A stretch of DNA of 64,000 nt from Hippasteria phrygiana. Its lineage: Eukaryota; Echinodermata; Asteroidea; Valvatida; Goniasteridae. Both the position numbers and the translations under genes were made by a program. The stretch lies in the NCBI GenBank assembly GCA_037893225.1, contig JAZGUH010000116.1:2790001-2854000 (forward strand), written 5' to 3'. Numbering within the stretch: the first letter of the stretch is position 1; every line of letters begins with the position of its first letter. Shown piece by piece: positions 8,421 to 22,900 of the stretch. A model generated the notes under the pieces. The model was not told the origin of the DNA. It searched no databases and saw only the letters and a program-made list of their open reading frames with translations.

Positions 8421-11400
8421 GTGTCCGTTCTCCCGTTTACTGCATTGTGACTGCTTAACGTTTGCCACATTTTCAGATGAACCCCCCTCCTTTCCCTGTT
8501 CATAATTGAATGGGATATTGACCAAATCCAGTAATTTTCACACGTATGGGTAGCTTAGATATAGCGCAACAATTTCAGACCATCGCCAGCTTCACAGCGT
8601 TAGAACTCTTCGAGAAAATTCAAACCTCGCACCTAATTTCTTCCCGTGAACTCTGTGTGCGTTCTCCCGTTTACTGCATTGTGACTGCTTAACGTTTGCC
8701 ACATTGTCAGATGAACGCCCCTCCTTTCCCTGTTCATAATTGAATGGGATATTGACCAAATCCAGTAATTTTCACACGTATGGGTAGCTTAGATATAGCG
8801 CAACAATTTCAGACCATCGCCAGCTTCACAGCGTTAGAACTCTTCGAGAAAATTCAAACCTCGCAACTAATTTCTTTCCGTGAACTCTGTGTGCGTTCTC
8901 CCGTTTTCTGCATTGTGGCTGCTTAACGTTTGCCAAATTTTCAGATGAACGCCCCTCCTTTCCCTGTTCATAATTGAATGGTATATTGACCAAATCCAGC
9001 AATTTTCACACGTATGGGTAGCTTAGATCCAGCGCAACAATTTCAGACCATCGCCAGCTTCACAGCGTTAGAACTCTTCGAGAAAATTCAAACCTCGCAA
9101 CAAATGTCTTCCTGTGAACTCTGTGTGCGTTCTTCCGTTTACTGTATTGTAACTGTTTAACGTTTACCAAATTTTCAGATGAACGCCCCTCCTTTCCCTG
9201 TTCATAATTGAATGGGATATTGACCAAATCCAGTAATTTTCACACGTATGGGTAGCTTAGATATAGCGCAACAATTTCAGACCATCGCCAGCTTCACAGC
9301 GTTAGAACTCTTCGAGAAAATTCAAACCTCGCAACAAATTTCTTCCTGTGAACTCTGTGGGCGTTCTTCCGTTTACTGTATTGTAACTGTTTAACGTTTG
9401 CCACATTTTCAGATGAACGCCCCTCCTTTCCCTGTTCATAATTGAATGGGATATTGACCAAATCCAGCAACTTTCACACTTATGGGTAGCTTAGATCTAG
9501 CGCAACAATTTGAGACCATCGCCAGCTTCACAGCGTTAGAACTCTTCGAGAAAATTCAAACCTCGCAACAAATTTCTTCCTGTGAACTCTGTGTGCGTTC
9601 TTCCGTTTACTGTATTGTAACTGTTTAACGTTTGCCACATTTTCAGATGAACGCCCCTCCTTTCCCTGTTCATAATTGAATGGGATATTGACCAACTCCA
9701 GTAATTTTCACACGTACGGGTAGCTTAGATATAGCGCAACAATTTCAGACCATCGCCAGCTTCACAGCGTTAGAACTCTTCGAGAAAATTCAAACCTCGC
9801 AACAAATTTCTTCCTGTGAACTCTGTGTGCGTTCTTCCGATTCTGTATTGTGACTGCTTAACGTTTGCCATATTTTCAGATGAACGCCCCTCCTTTCCCT
9901 GTTCATCATTGAATGGGATATTGACCAAATCCACTAATTTTTACACTGATGGGTAGCTTAGATATAGCGCAACAATTTCAGACCATCGCCAGCTTCACAG
10001 CGTTAGAACTCTTCGAGAAAATTCAAACCTCGCAACAAATTTCTTCCTGTGAACTCTTTGTGCGTTCTTCCGTTTACTGTATTGAACTGTTTAACGTTTG
10101 CCACATTTTCAGATGAACGCCCCTCCTTTCCCTGTTCATAATTGAATGGGATATTGACCAAATCCAGCAATTTTCACACGTATGGGTAGCTTAGATCTAG
10201 CGCAACAATTTGAGACCATCGCCAGCTTCACAGCGTTATAACTCTTCGAGAAAATTCAAACCTCGCAACTAATTTCTTCCCGTGAACTCTGTGTGCGTTC
10301 TCCCGTTTACTGCATTGTGGCTGCTTAACGTTTGCCAAATTTTCAGATGAACGCCCCTCCTTTCCCTGTTCATAATTGAATGGTATATTGACCAAATCCA
10401 GTAATGTTTACACTTATGGGTAGCTTAGATCTAGCGCAACAATTTCAGACCATCGCCAGCTTCACAGCGTTAGAACTCTTCGAAAAAATTCAAACCTCGC
10501 AACTAATTTCTTCATGTGAACTCTGTGTCCGTTCTCCCGTTTACTGCATTGTGACTGCTTAACGTTTGCCACATTTTCAGATGAACGCCCCTCCTTTCCC
10601 TGTTCATAATTGAATGGGATATTGACCAAATCCAGTACTTTTCACACGTATGGGTAGCTTAGATATAGCGCAACAATTTCAGACCATCGCCAGCTTCACA
10701 GCGTTAGAACTCTTCGAGAAAATTCAAACCTCGCAACAAATTTCTTCCTGTGAACTCTGTGGACGTTCTTCCGTTTACTGTATTGTAACTGTTTAACGTT
10801 TGCCACATTTTCAGATGAACGCCCCTCCTTTCCCTGTTCATAATTGAATGGGATATTGACCAAATCCAGCAACTTTCACACTTATGGGTAGCTTAGATCT
10901 AGCGCAACAATTTGAGACCATCGCCAGCTTCACAGCGTTAGAACTCTTCGAGAAAATTCAAACCTCGCAACAAATTTCTTCCTGTGAACTCTGTGTGCGT
11001 TCTTCCGTTTACTGTATTGTAACTGTTTAACGTTTGCCACATTTTCAGATGAACGCCCCTCCTTTCCCTGTTCATAATTGAATGGGATATTGACCAAATC
11101 CAGTAATTTTCACACGTACGGGTAGCTTAGATATAGCGCAACAATTTCAGACCATCGCCAGCTTCACAGCGTTAGAACTCTTCGAGAAAATTCAAACCTC
11201 GCAACAAATTTCTTCCTGTGAACTCTGTGTGCGTTCTTCCGATTCTGTATTGTGACTGCTTAACGTTTGCCATATTTTCAGATGAACGCCCCTCCTTTCC
11301 CTGTTCATCATTGAATGGGATATTGACCAAATCCACTAATTTTTACACTGATGGGTAGCTTAGATATAGCGCAACAATTTCAGACCATCGCCAGCTTCAC

Positions 11401-12394
11401 AGCGTTAGAACTCTTCGAGAAAATTCAAACCTCGCAACAAATTTCTTCCTGTGAACTCTTTGTGCGTTCTTCCGTTTACTGTATTGAACTGTTTAACGTT
11501 TGCCACATTTTCAGATGAACGCCCCTCCTTTCCCTGTTCATAATTGAATGGGATATTGACCAAATCCAGCAATTTTCACACGTATGGGTAGCTTAGATCT
11601 AGCGCAACAATTTGAGACCATCGCCAGCTTCACAGCGTTAGAACTCTTCGAGAAAATTCAAACCTCGCAACAAATTTCTTCGTGTGAACTCTGTGTGCGT
11701 TCTGCCGTTTACTGCATTGTTACTGCTTAACGTTTGCCACATTTTCAGATGAACTCCCCTCCTTTCCCTGTTCATAATTGAATGGGATATTGACCAAATC
11801 CAGTAATGTTTACACTTATGGGTAGCTTAGATCTAGCGCAACAATTGCAGACCATCGCCAGCTTCACAGCGTTAGAACTCTTCGAAAAAATTCAAACCTC
11901 GCAACTAATTTCTTCATGTGAACTCTGTGTCCGTTCTCCCGTTTACTGCATTGTGACTGCTTAACGTTTTCCACATTTTCAGATGAACGCCCCTCCTTTC
12001 CCTGTTCATAATTGAATGGGATATTGACCAAATCCAGTAATTTTCACACGTATGGGTAGCTTAGATCTAGCGCAACAATTTGAGACCATCGCCAGCTTCA
12101 CAGCGTTAGAACTCTTCGAGAAAATTCAAACCTCGCAACAAATTTCTTCGTGTGAACTCTGTGTGCGTTCTTCCGTTTACTGCATTGTGACTGCTTAACG
12201 TTTGCCACATTTTCAGATGAACTCCCCTCCTTTCCCTGTTCATAATTGAATGGGATATTGACCAAATCCAGTAATGTTTACACTCATGGGTAGCTTAGAT
12301 CTAGCGCAACAATTTCAGACCATCGCCAGCTTCACAGCGTTAGAACTCTTCGAAAAAATTCAAACCTCGCAACTAATTTCTTCATGTGAACTCT
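8421..12394 (+). repeat. Best copy of the 17-monomer higher-order repeat
   Basis: 3,974 bp, 17 x 234 minus four. Order and starts: a 8421, b 8655, c 8889, d 9123, e 9357, f 9591, g 9825, h 10058, i 10291, j 10525, k 10759, f 10993, g 11227, h 11460, l 11693, m 11927, n 12161. The a monomer of the next copy starts at 12395. Inside it the g-to-g distance is 1,402 bp, so the 17-mer contains one six-monomer P unit (g-h-i-j-k-f) plus eleven others. Copy-specific changes include TTTCTTTCCG at 8871, ACCAACTCC at 9691 and CGTTTTCC at 11965. Confidence 0.9.
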
Positions 12395-15300
12395 GTGTCC
12401 GTTCTCCCGTTTACTGCATTGTGACTGCTTAACGTTTGCCACATTTTCAGATGAACCCCCCTCCTTTCCCTGTTCATAATTGAATGGGATATTGACCAAA
12501 TCCAGTAATTTTCACACGTATGGGTAGCTTAGATATAGCGCAACAATTTCAGACCATCGCCAGCTTCACAGCGTTAGAACTCTTCGAGAAAATTCAAACC
12601 TCGCACCTAATTTCTTCCCGTGAACTCTGTGTGCGTTCTCCCGTTTACTGCATTGTGACTGCTTAACGTTTGCCACATTGTCAGATGAACGCCCCTCCTT
12701 TCCCTGTTCATAATTGAATGGGATATTGACCAAATCCAGTAATTTTCACACGTATGGGTAGCTTAGATATAGCGCAACAATTTCAGACCATCGCCAGCTT
12801 CACAGCGTTAGAACTCTTCGAGAAAATTCAAACCTCGCAACTAATTTCTTCCCGTGAACTCTGTGTGCGTTCTCCCGTTTTCTGCATTGTGGCTGCTTAA
12901 CGTTTGCCAAATTTTCAGATGAACGCCCCTCCTTTCCCTGTTCATAATTGAATGGTATATTGACCAAATCCAGCAATTTTCACACGTATGGGTAGCTTAG
13001 ATCTAGCGCAACAATTTCAGACCATCGCCAGCTTCACAGCGTTAGAACTCTTCGAGAAAATTCAAACCTCGCAACAAATGTCTTCCTGTGAACTCTGTGT
13101 GCGTTCTTCCGTTTACTGTATTGTAACTGTTTAACGTTTACCAAATTTTCAGATGAACGCCCCTCCTTTCCCTGTTCATAATTGAATGGGATATTGACCA
13201 AATCCAGTAATTTTCACACGTATGGGTAGCTTAGATATAGCGCAACAATTTCAGACCATCGCCAGCTTCACAGCGTTAGAACTCTTCGAGAAAATTCAAA
13301 CCTCGCAACAAATTTCTTCCTGTGAACTCTGTGGGCGTTCTTCCGTTTACTGTATTGTAACTGTTTAACGTTTGCCACATTTTCAGATGAACGCCCCTCC
13401 TTTCCCTGTTCATAATTGAATGGGATATTGACCAAATCCAGCAACTTTCACACTTATGGGTAGCTTAGATCTAGCGCAACAATTTGAGACCATCGCCAGC
13501 TTCACAGCGTTAGAACTCTTCGAGAAAATTCAAACCTCGCAACAAATTTCTTCCTGTGAACTCTGTGTGCGTTCTTCCGTTTACTGTATTGTAACTGTTT
13601 AACGTTTGCCACATTTTCAGATGAACGCCCCTCCTTTCCCTGTTCATAATTGAATGGGATATTGACCAAATCCAGTAATTTTCACACGTACGGGTAGCTT
13701 AGATATAGCGCAACAATTTCAGACCATCGCCAGCTTCACAGCGTTAGAACTCTTCGAGAAAATTCAAACCTCGCAACAAATTTCTTCCTGTGAACTCTGT
13801 GTGCGTTCTTCCGATTCTGTATTGTGACTGCTTAACGTTTGCCATATTTTCAGATGAACGCCCCTCCTTTCCCTGTTCATCATTGAATGGGATATTGACC
13901 AAATCCACTAATTTGTACACTGATGGGTAGCTTAGATATAGCGCAACAATTTCAGACCATCGCCAGCTTCACAGCGTTAGAACTCTTCGAGAAAATTCAA
14001 ACCTCGCAACAAATTTCTTCCTGTGAACTCTTTGTGCGTTCTTCCGTTTACTGTATTGAACTGTTTAACGTTTGCCACATTTTCAGATGAACGCCCCTCC
14101 TTTCCCTGTTCATAATTGAATGGGATATTGACCAAATCCAGCAATTTTCACACGTATGGGTAGCTTAGATCTAGCGCAACAATTTGAGACCATCGCCAGC
14201 TTCACAGCGTTATAACTCTTCGAGAAAATTCAAACCTCGCAACTAATTTCTTCCCGTGAACTCTGTGTGCGTTCTCCCGTTTACTGCATTGTGGCTGCTT
14301 AACGTTTGCCAAATTTTCAGATGAACGCCCCTCCTTTCCCTGTTCATAATTGAATGGTATATTGACCAAATCCAGTAATGTTTACACTTATGGGTAGCTT
14401 AGATCTAGCGCAACAATTTCAGACCATCGCCAGCTTCACAGCGTTAGAACTCTTCGAAAAAATTCAAACCTCGCAACTAATTTCTTCATGTGAACTCTGT
14501 GTCCGTTCTCCCGTTTACTGCATTGTGACTGCTTAACGTTTGCCACATTTTCAGATGAACGCCCCTCCTTTCCCTGTTCATAATTGAATGGGATATTGAC
14601 CAAATCCAGTACTTTTCACACGTATGGGTAGCTTAGATATAGCGCAACAATTTCAGACCATCGCCAGCTTCACAGCGTTAGAACTCTTCGAGAAAATTCA
14701 AACCTCGCAACAAATTTCTTCCTGTGAACTCTGTGGACGTTCTTCCGTTTACTGTATTGTAACTGTTTAACGTTTGCCACATTTTCAGATGAACGCCCCT
14801 CCTTTCCCTGTTCATAATTGAATGGGATATTGACCAAATCCAGCAACTTTCACACTTATGGGTAGCTTAGATCTAGCGCAACAATTTGAGACCATCGCCA
14901 GCTTCACAGCGTTAGAACTCTTCGAGAAAATTCAAACCTCGCAACAAATTTCTTCCTGTGAACTCTGTGTGCGTTCTTCCGTTTACTGTATTGTAACTGT
15001 TTAACGTTTGCCACATTTTCAGATGAACGCCCCTCCTTTCCCTGTTCATAATTGAATGGGATATTGACCAAATCCAGTAATTTTCACACGTACGGGTAGC
15101 TTAGATATAGCGCAACAATTTCAGACCATCGCCAGCTTCACAGCGTTAGAACTCTTCGAGAAAATTCAAACCTCGCAACAAATTTCTTCCTGTGAACTCT
15201 GTGTGCGTTCTTCCGATTCTGTATTGTGACTGCTTAACGTTTGCCATATTTTCAGATGAACGCCCCTCCTTTCCCTGTTCATCATTGAATGGGATATTGA

Positions 15301-15900
15301 CCAAATCCACTAATTTTTACACTGATGGGTAGCTTAGATATAGCGCAACAATTTCAGACCATCGCCAGCTTCACAGCGTTAGAACTCTTCGAGAAAATTC
15401 AAACCTCGCAACAAATTTCTTCCTGTGAACTCTTTGTGCGTTCTTCCGTTTACTGTATTGAACTGTTTAACGTTTGCCACATTTTCAGATGAACGCCCCT
15501 CCTTTCCCTGTTCATAATTGAATGGGATATTGACCAAATCCAGCAATTTTCACACGTATGGGTAGCTTAGATCTAGCGCAACAATTTGAGACCATCGCCA
15601 GCTTCACAGCGTTATAACTCTTCGAGAAAATTCAAACCTCGCAACTAATTTCTTCCCGTGAACTCTGTGTGCGTTCTCCCGTTTACTGCATTGTGGCTGC
15701 TTAACGTTTGCCAAATTTTCAGATGAACGCCCCTCCTTTCCCTGTTCATAATTGAATGGTATAATGACCAAATCCAGTAATGTTTACACTTATGGGTAGC
15801 TTAGATCTAGCGCAACAATTTCAGACCATCGCCAGCTTCACAGCGTTAGAACTCTTCGAACAAATTCAAACCTCGCAACTAATTTCTTCATGTGAACTCT
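12395..15900 (+). repeat. HOR copy 3: 15 of 17 monomers
   Basis: Follows 8421-12394 directly in phase. It runs a-b-c-d-e-f-g-h-i-j-k-f-g-h, but the second h (15434) has GTTATAAC and continues into an i monomer (15667) instead of l-m-n. That i monomer is a subtype with ATAATGACC for ATATTGACC and CGAACAAATTC for CGAAAAAATTC. The subtype recurs at 17303 and 19639, and its ATAATG change alone recurs at the i monomer containing 58316. Confidence 0.87.
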
Positions 15901-18900
15901 GTGTCCGTTCTCCCGTTTACTGCATTGTGACTGCTTAACGTTTGCCACATTTTCAGATGAACGCCCCTCCTTTCCCTGTTCATAATTGAATGGGATATTG
16001 ACCAAATCCAGTAATTTTCACACGTACGGGTAGCTTAGATATAGCGCAACAATTTCAGACCATCGCCAGCTTCACAGCGTTAGAACTCTTCGAGAAAATT
16101 CAAACCTCGCAACAAATTTCTTCCTGTGAACTCTGTGTGCGTTCTTCCGATTCTGTATTGTGACTGCTTAACGTTTGCCATATTTTCAGATGAACGCCCC
16201 TCCTTTCCCTGTTCATCATTGAATGGGATATTGACCAAATCCACTAATTTGTACACTGATGGGTAGCTTAGATATAGCGCAACAATTTCAGACCATCGCC
16301 AGCTTCACAGCGTTAGAACTCTTCGAGAAAATTCAAACCTCGCAACAAATTTCTTCCTGTGAACTCTTTGTGCGTTCTTCCGTTTACTGTATTGAACTGT
16401 TTAACGTTTGCCACATTTTCAGATGAACGCCCCTCCTTTCCCTGTTCATAATTGAATGGGATATTGACCAAATCCAGCAATTTTCACACGTATGGGTAGC
16501 TTAGATCTAGCGCAACAATTTGAGACCATCGCCAGCTTCACAGCGTTATAACTCTTCGAGAAAATTCAAACCTCGCAACTAATTTCTTCCCGTGAACTCT
16601 GTGTGCGTTCTCCCGTTTACTGCATTGTGGCTGCTTAACGTTTGCCAAATTTTCAGATGAACGCCCCTCCTTTCCCTGTTCATAATTGAATGGTATATTG
16701 ACCAAATCCAGTAATGTTTACACTTATGGGTAGCTTAGATCTAGCGCAACAATTTCAGACCATCGCCAGCTTCACAGCGTTAGAACTCTTCGAAAAAATT
16801 CAAACCTCGCAACTAATTTCTTCATGTGAACTCTGTGTCCGTTCTCCCGTTTACTGCATTGTGACTGCTTAACGTTTGCCACATTTTCAGATGAACGCCC
16901 CTCCTTTCCCTGTTCATAATTGAATGGGATATTGACCAAATCCAGTACTTTTCACACGTATGGGTAGCTTAGATATAGCGCAACAATTTCAGACCATCGC
17001 CAGCTTCACAGCGTTAGAACTCTTCGAGAAAATTCAAACCTCGCAACAAATTTCTTCCTGTGAACTCTGTGGACGTTCTTCCGTTTACTGTATTGTAACT
17101 GTTTAACGTTTGCCACATTTTCAGATGAACGCCCCTCCTTTCCCTGTTCATAATTGAATGGGATATTGACCAAATCCAGCAATTTTCACACGTATGGGTA
17201 GCTTAGATCTAGCGCAACAATTTGAGACCATCGCCAGCTTCACAGCGTTATAACTCTTCGAGAAAATTCAAACCTCGCAACTAATTTCTTCCCGTGAACT
17301 CTGTGTGCGTTCTCCCGTTTACTGCATTGTGGCTGCTTAACGTTTGCCAAATTTTCAGATGAACGCCCCTCCTTTCCCTGTTCATAATTGAATGGTATAA
17401 TGACCAAATCCAGTAATGTTTACACTTATGGGTAGCTTAGATCTAGCGCAACAATTTCAGACCATCGCCAGCTTCACAGCGTTAGAACTCTTCGAACAAA
17501 TTCAAACCTCGCAACTAATTTCTTCATGTGAACTCTGTGTCCGTTCTCCCGTTTACTGCATTGTGACTGCTTAACGTTTGCCACATTTTCAGATGAACGC
17601 CCCTCCTTTCCCTGTTCATAATTGAATGGGATATTGACCAAATCCAGTAATTTTCACACGTACGGGTAGCTTAGATATAGCGCAACAATTTCAGACCATC
17701 GCCAGCTTCACAGCGTTAGAACTCTTCGAGAAAATTCAAACCTCGCAACAAATTTCTTCCTGTGAACTCTGTGTGCGTTCTTCCGATTCTGTATTGTGAC
17801 TGCTTAACGTTTGCCATATTTTCAGATGAACGCCCCTCCTTTCCCTGTTCATCATTGAATGGGATATTGACCAAATCCACTAATTTGTACACTGATGGGT
17901 AGCTTAGATATAGCGCAACAATTTCAGACCATCGCCAGCTTCACAGCGTTAGAACTCTTCGAGAAAATTCAAACCTCGCAACAAATTTCTTCCTGTGAAC
18001 TCTTTGTGCGTTCTTCCGTTTACTGTATTGAACTGTTTAACGTTTGCCACATTTTCAGATGAACGCCCCTCCTTTCCCTGTTCATAATTGAATGGGATAT
18101 TGACCAAATCCAGCAATTTTCACACGTATGGGTAGCTTAGATCTAGCGCAACAATTTGAGACCATCGCCAGCTTCACAGCGTTATAACTCTTCGAGAAAA
18201 TTCAAACCTCGCAACTAATTTCTTCCCGTGAACTCTGTGTGCGTTCTCCCGTTTACTGCATTGTGGCTGCTTAACGTTTGCCAAATTTTCAGATGAACGC
18301 CCCTCCTTTCCCTGTTCATAATTGAATGGTATATTGACCAAATCCAGTAATGTTTACACTTATGGGTAGCTTAGATCTAGCGCAACAATTTCAGACCATC
18401 GCCAGCTTCACAGCGTTAGAACTCTTCGAAAAAATTCAAACCTCGCAACTAATTTCTTCATGTGAACTCTGTGTCCGTTCTCCCGTTTACTGCATTGTGA
18501 CTGCTTAACGTTTGCCACATTTTCAGATGAACGCCCCTCCTTTCCCTGTTCATAATTGAATGGGATATTGACCAAATCCAGTACTTTTCACACGTATGGG
18601 TAGCTTAGATATAGCGCAACAATTTCAGACCATCGCCAGCTTCACAGCGTTAGAACTCTTCGAGAAAATTCAAACCTCGCAACAAATTTCTTCCTGTGAA
18701 CTCTGTGGACGTTCTTCCGTTTACTGTATTGTAACTGTTTAACGTTTGCCACATTTTCAGATGAACGCCCCTCCTTTCCCTGTTCATAATTGAATGGGAT
18801 ATTGACCAAATCCAGCAACTTTCACACTTATGGGTAGCTTAGATCTAGCGCAACAATTTGAGACCATCGCCAGCTTCACAGCGTTAGAACTCTTCGAGAA

Positions 18901-19872
18901 AATTCAAACCTCGCAACAAATTTCTTCCTGTGAACTCTGTGTGCGTTCTTCCGTTTACTGTATTGTAACTGTTTAACGTTTGCCACATTTTCAGATGAAC
19001 GCCCCTCCTTTCCCTGTTCATAATTGAATGGGATATTGACCAAATCCAGTAATTTTCACACGTACGGGTAGCTTAGATATAGCGCAACAATTTCAGACCA
19101 TCGCCAGCTTCACAGCGTTAGAACTCTTCGAGAAAATTCAAACCTCGCAACAAATTTCTTCCTGTGAACTCTGTGTGCGTTCTTCCGATTCTGTATTGTG
19201 ACTGCTTAACGTTTGCCATATTTTCAGATGAACGCCCCTCCTTTCCCTGTTCATCATTGAATGGGATATTGACCAAATCCACTAATTTTTACACTGATGG
19301 GTAGCTTAGATATAGCGCAACAATTTCAGACCATCGCCAGCTTCACAGCGTTAGAACTCTTCGAGAAAATTCAAACCTCGCAACAAATTTCTTCCTGTGA
19401 ACTCTTTGTGCGTTCTTCCGTTTACTGTATTGAACTGTTTAACGTTTGCCACATTTTCAGATGAACGCCCCTCCTTTCCCTGTTCATAATTGAATGGGAT
19501 ATTGACCAAATCCAGCAATTTTCACACGTATGGGTAGCTTAGATCTAGCGCAACAATTTGAGACCATCGCCAGCTTCACAGCGTTATAACTCTTCGAGAA
19601 AATTCAAACCTCGCAACTAATTTCTTCCCGTGAACTCTGTGTGCGTTCTCCCGTTTACTGCATTGTGGCTGCTTAACGTTTGCCAAATTTTCAGATGAAC
19701 GCCCCTCCTTTCCCTGTTCATAATTGAATGGTATAATGACCAAATCCAGTAATGTTTACACTTATGGGTAGCTTAGATCTAGCGCAACAATTTCAGACCA
19801 TCGCCAGCTTCACAGCGTTAGAACTCTTCGAACAAATTCAAACCTCGCAACTAATTTCTTCATGTGAACTCT
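15901..19872 (+). repeat. Shuffled P-type blocks with j/f hybrid monomers
   Basis: Order is jf-g-h-i-j-k', then i'-jf-g-h-i-j-k-f-g-h-i'. The jf monomers (15901, 17537) begin like j (GTGTCCG) and end like f (CGTACGGG, GATATAG, TTCCTG). The k' monomer (17069) begins GTGGACG but ends like h (GATCTAG, TTTGAG, GTTATAAC). The i' monomers at 15667 and 17303 are 1,636 bp apart (seven monomers) and those at 17303 and 19639 are 2,336 bp apart (ten), so one seven-monomer unit has been amplified and then altered. Confidence 0.82.
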
Positions 19873-19989
19873 GTGTCCGTTCTCCCGTTTACTGCATTGT
19901 GACTGCTTAACGTTTGCCACATTTTCAGATGAACGCCCCTCCTTTCCCTGTTCATAATTGAATGGGATATTGACCAAATCCAGTACTTT

Positions 19990-22900
19990 TCACACGTATG
20001 GGTAGCTTAGATATAGCTCAACAATTTCAGACCATCGCCAGCTTCACAGCGTTAGAACTCTTCGAGAAAATTCAATCCTCGCACCTAATTTCTTCCCGTG
20101 AACTCTGTGTGCGTTCTCCCGTTTACTGCATTGTGACTGCTTAACGTTTGCCACATTGTCAGATGAACGCCCCTCCTTTCCCTGTTCATAATTGAATGGG
20201 ATATTGACCAAACCCAGCAATGTTCACACGTATGGGTAGCTTAGATCTAGCGCAACAATTTCAGACCATCGCCAGCTTCACAGCGTTAGAACTCTTCGAG
20301 AAAATTCAAACCTCGCAACAAATTTCTTCCTCTGAACTCTGTGTGCGTTCTTCCGTTTACTGCATTGTGACTGCTTAACGTTTGCCACATTTTCAGATGA
20401 ACGCCCCTCCTTTCCCTGTTCATAATTGAATGGGATATTGACCAAATCCAGTAATTTTCACACGTATGGGTAGCTTAGATATAGCGCAACAATTTCAGAC
20501 CATCGCCAGCTTCACAGCGTTAGAACTCTTCGAGAAAATTCAAACCTCGCAACAAATTTCTTCCTGTGAACTCTTTGTGCGTTCTTCCGTTTACTGTATT
20601 GAACTGTTTAACGTTTGCCACATTTTCAGATGAACGCCCCTCCTTTCCCTGTTCATAATTGAATGGGATATTGACCAAATCCAGCAATTTTCACACGTAT
20701 GGGTAGCTTAGATCTAGCGCAACAATTTGAGACCATCGCCAGCTTCACAGCGTTATAACTCTTCGAGAAAATTCAAACCTCGCAACTAATTTCTTCCCGT
20801 GAACTCTGTGTGCGTTCTCCCGTTTACTGCATTGTGGCTGCTTAACGTTTGCCAAATTTTCAGATGAACGCCCCTCCTTTCCCTGTTCATAATTGAATGG
20901 TATATTGACCAAATCCAGTAATGTTTACACTTATGGGTAGCTTAGATCTAGCGCAACAATTTCAGACCATCGCCAGCTTCACAGCGTTAGAACTCTTCGA
21001 AAAAAATTCAAACCTCGCAACTAATTTCTTCCCGTGAACTCTGTGTGCGTTCTCCCGTTTACTGCATTGTGGCTGCTTAACGTTTGCCAAATTTTCAGAT
21101 GAACGCCCCTCCTTTCCCTGTTCATAATTGAATGGTATATTGACCAAATCCAGTAATGTTTACACTTATGGGTAGCTTAGATCTAGCGCAACAATTTCAG
21201 ACCATCGCCAGCTTCACAGCGTTAGAACTCTTCGAAAAAATTCAAACCTCGCAACTAATTTCTTCATGTGAACTCTGTGTCCGTTCTCCCGTTTACTGCA
21301 TTGTGACTGCTTAACGTTTGCCACATTTTCAGATGAACGCCCCTCCTTTCCCTGTTCATAATTGAATGGGATATTGACCAAATCCAGTACTTTTCACACG
21401 TATGGGTAGCTTAGATATAGCGCAACAATTTCAGACCATCGCCAGCTTCACAGCGTTAGAACTCTTCGAGAAAATTCAATCCTCGCACCTAATTTCTTCC
21501 CGTGAACTCTGTGTGCGTTCTCCCGTTTACTGCATTGTGACTGCTTAACGTTTGCCACATTGTCAGATGAACGCCCCTCCTTTCCCTGTTCATAATTGAT
21601 TGGGATATTGACCAAACCCAGCAATGTTCACACGTATGGGTAGCTTAGATCTAGCGCAACAATTTGAGACCATCGCCAGCTTCACAGCGTTAGAACTCTT
21701 CGAGAAAATTCAAACCTCGCAACAAATTTCTTCGTCTGAACTCTGTGTGCGTTCTTCCGTTTACTGCATTGTGACTGCTTAACGTTTGCCACATTTTCAG
21801 ATGAACGCCCCTCCTTTCCCTGTTCATAATTGAATGGGATATTGACCAAATCCAGTAATTTTCACACGTATGGGTAGCTTAGATATAGCGCAACAATTTC
21901 AGACCATCGCCAGCTTCACAGCGTTAGAACTCTTCGAGAAAATTCAAACCTCGCACCTAATTTCTTCCCGTGAACTCTGTGTGCGTTCTCCCGTTTACTG
22001 CATTGTGACTGCTTAACGTTTGCCACATTGTCAGATGAACGCCCCTCCTTTCCCTGTTCATAATTGAATGGGATATTGACCAAATCCAGCAATTTTCACA
22101 CGTATGGGTAGCTTAGATCTAGCGCAACAATTTGAGACCATCGCCAGCTTCACAGCGTTAGAACTCTTCGAGAAAATTCAAACCTCGCAACAAATTTCTT
22201 CCCGTGAACTCTGTGTGAGTTCTTCCGTTTACTGTATTGTAACTGTTTAACGTTTGCCAAATTTTCAGATGAACGCCCCTCCTTTCCCTGTTCATAATTG
22301 AATGGGATATTGACCAAATCCAGCAATTTTCACAGATATGGGTAGCTTAGATCTAGCGCAACAATTTGAGACCATCGCCAGCTTCACAGCGTTATAACTC
22401 TTCGAGAAAATTCAAACCTCGCAACTAATTTCTTCCCGTGAACTCTGTGTGCGTTCTCCCGTTTACTGCATTGTGGCTGCTTAACGTTTGCCAAATTTTC
22501 AGATGAACGCCCCTCCTTTCCCTGTTCATAATTGAATGGTATATTGACCAAATCCAGTAATGTTTACACTTATGGGTAGCTTAGATCTAGCGCAACAATT
22601 TCAGACCATCGCCAGCTTCACAGCGTTAGAACTCTTCGAAAAAATTCAAACCTCGCAACTAATTTCTTCATGTGAACTCTGTGTCCGTTCTCCCGTTTAC
22701 TGCATTGTGACTGCTTAACGTTTGCCACATTTTCAGATGAACGCCCCTCCTTTCCCTGTTCATAATTGAATGGGATATTGACCAAATCCAGTAATTTTCA
22801 CACGTATGGGTAGCTTAGATATAGCGCAACAATTTCAGACCATCGCCAGCTTCACAGCGTTAGAACTCTTCGAGAAAATTCAAACCTCGCAACAAATTTC

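Noticed and set aside
20962..21147. 61-codon minus-strand open reading frame, identical copies at 25407-25592 and 59547-59732
   Set aside because: It starts at TTG, not ATG, lies wholly in satellite monomers, and exists only because each 235-bp monomer has one extra A that shifts frame. The other 270 monomers have stops there. Identity of the three copies follows from block duplication, not selection on protein.
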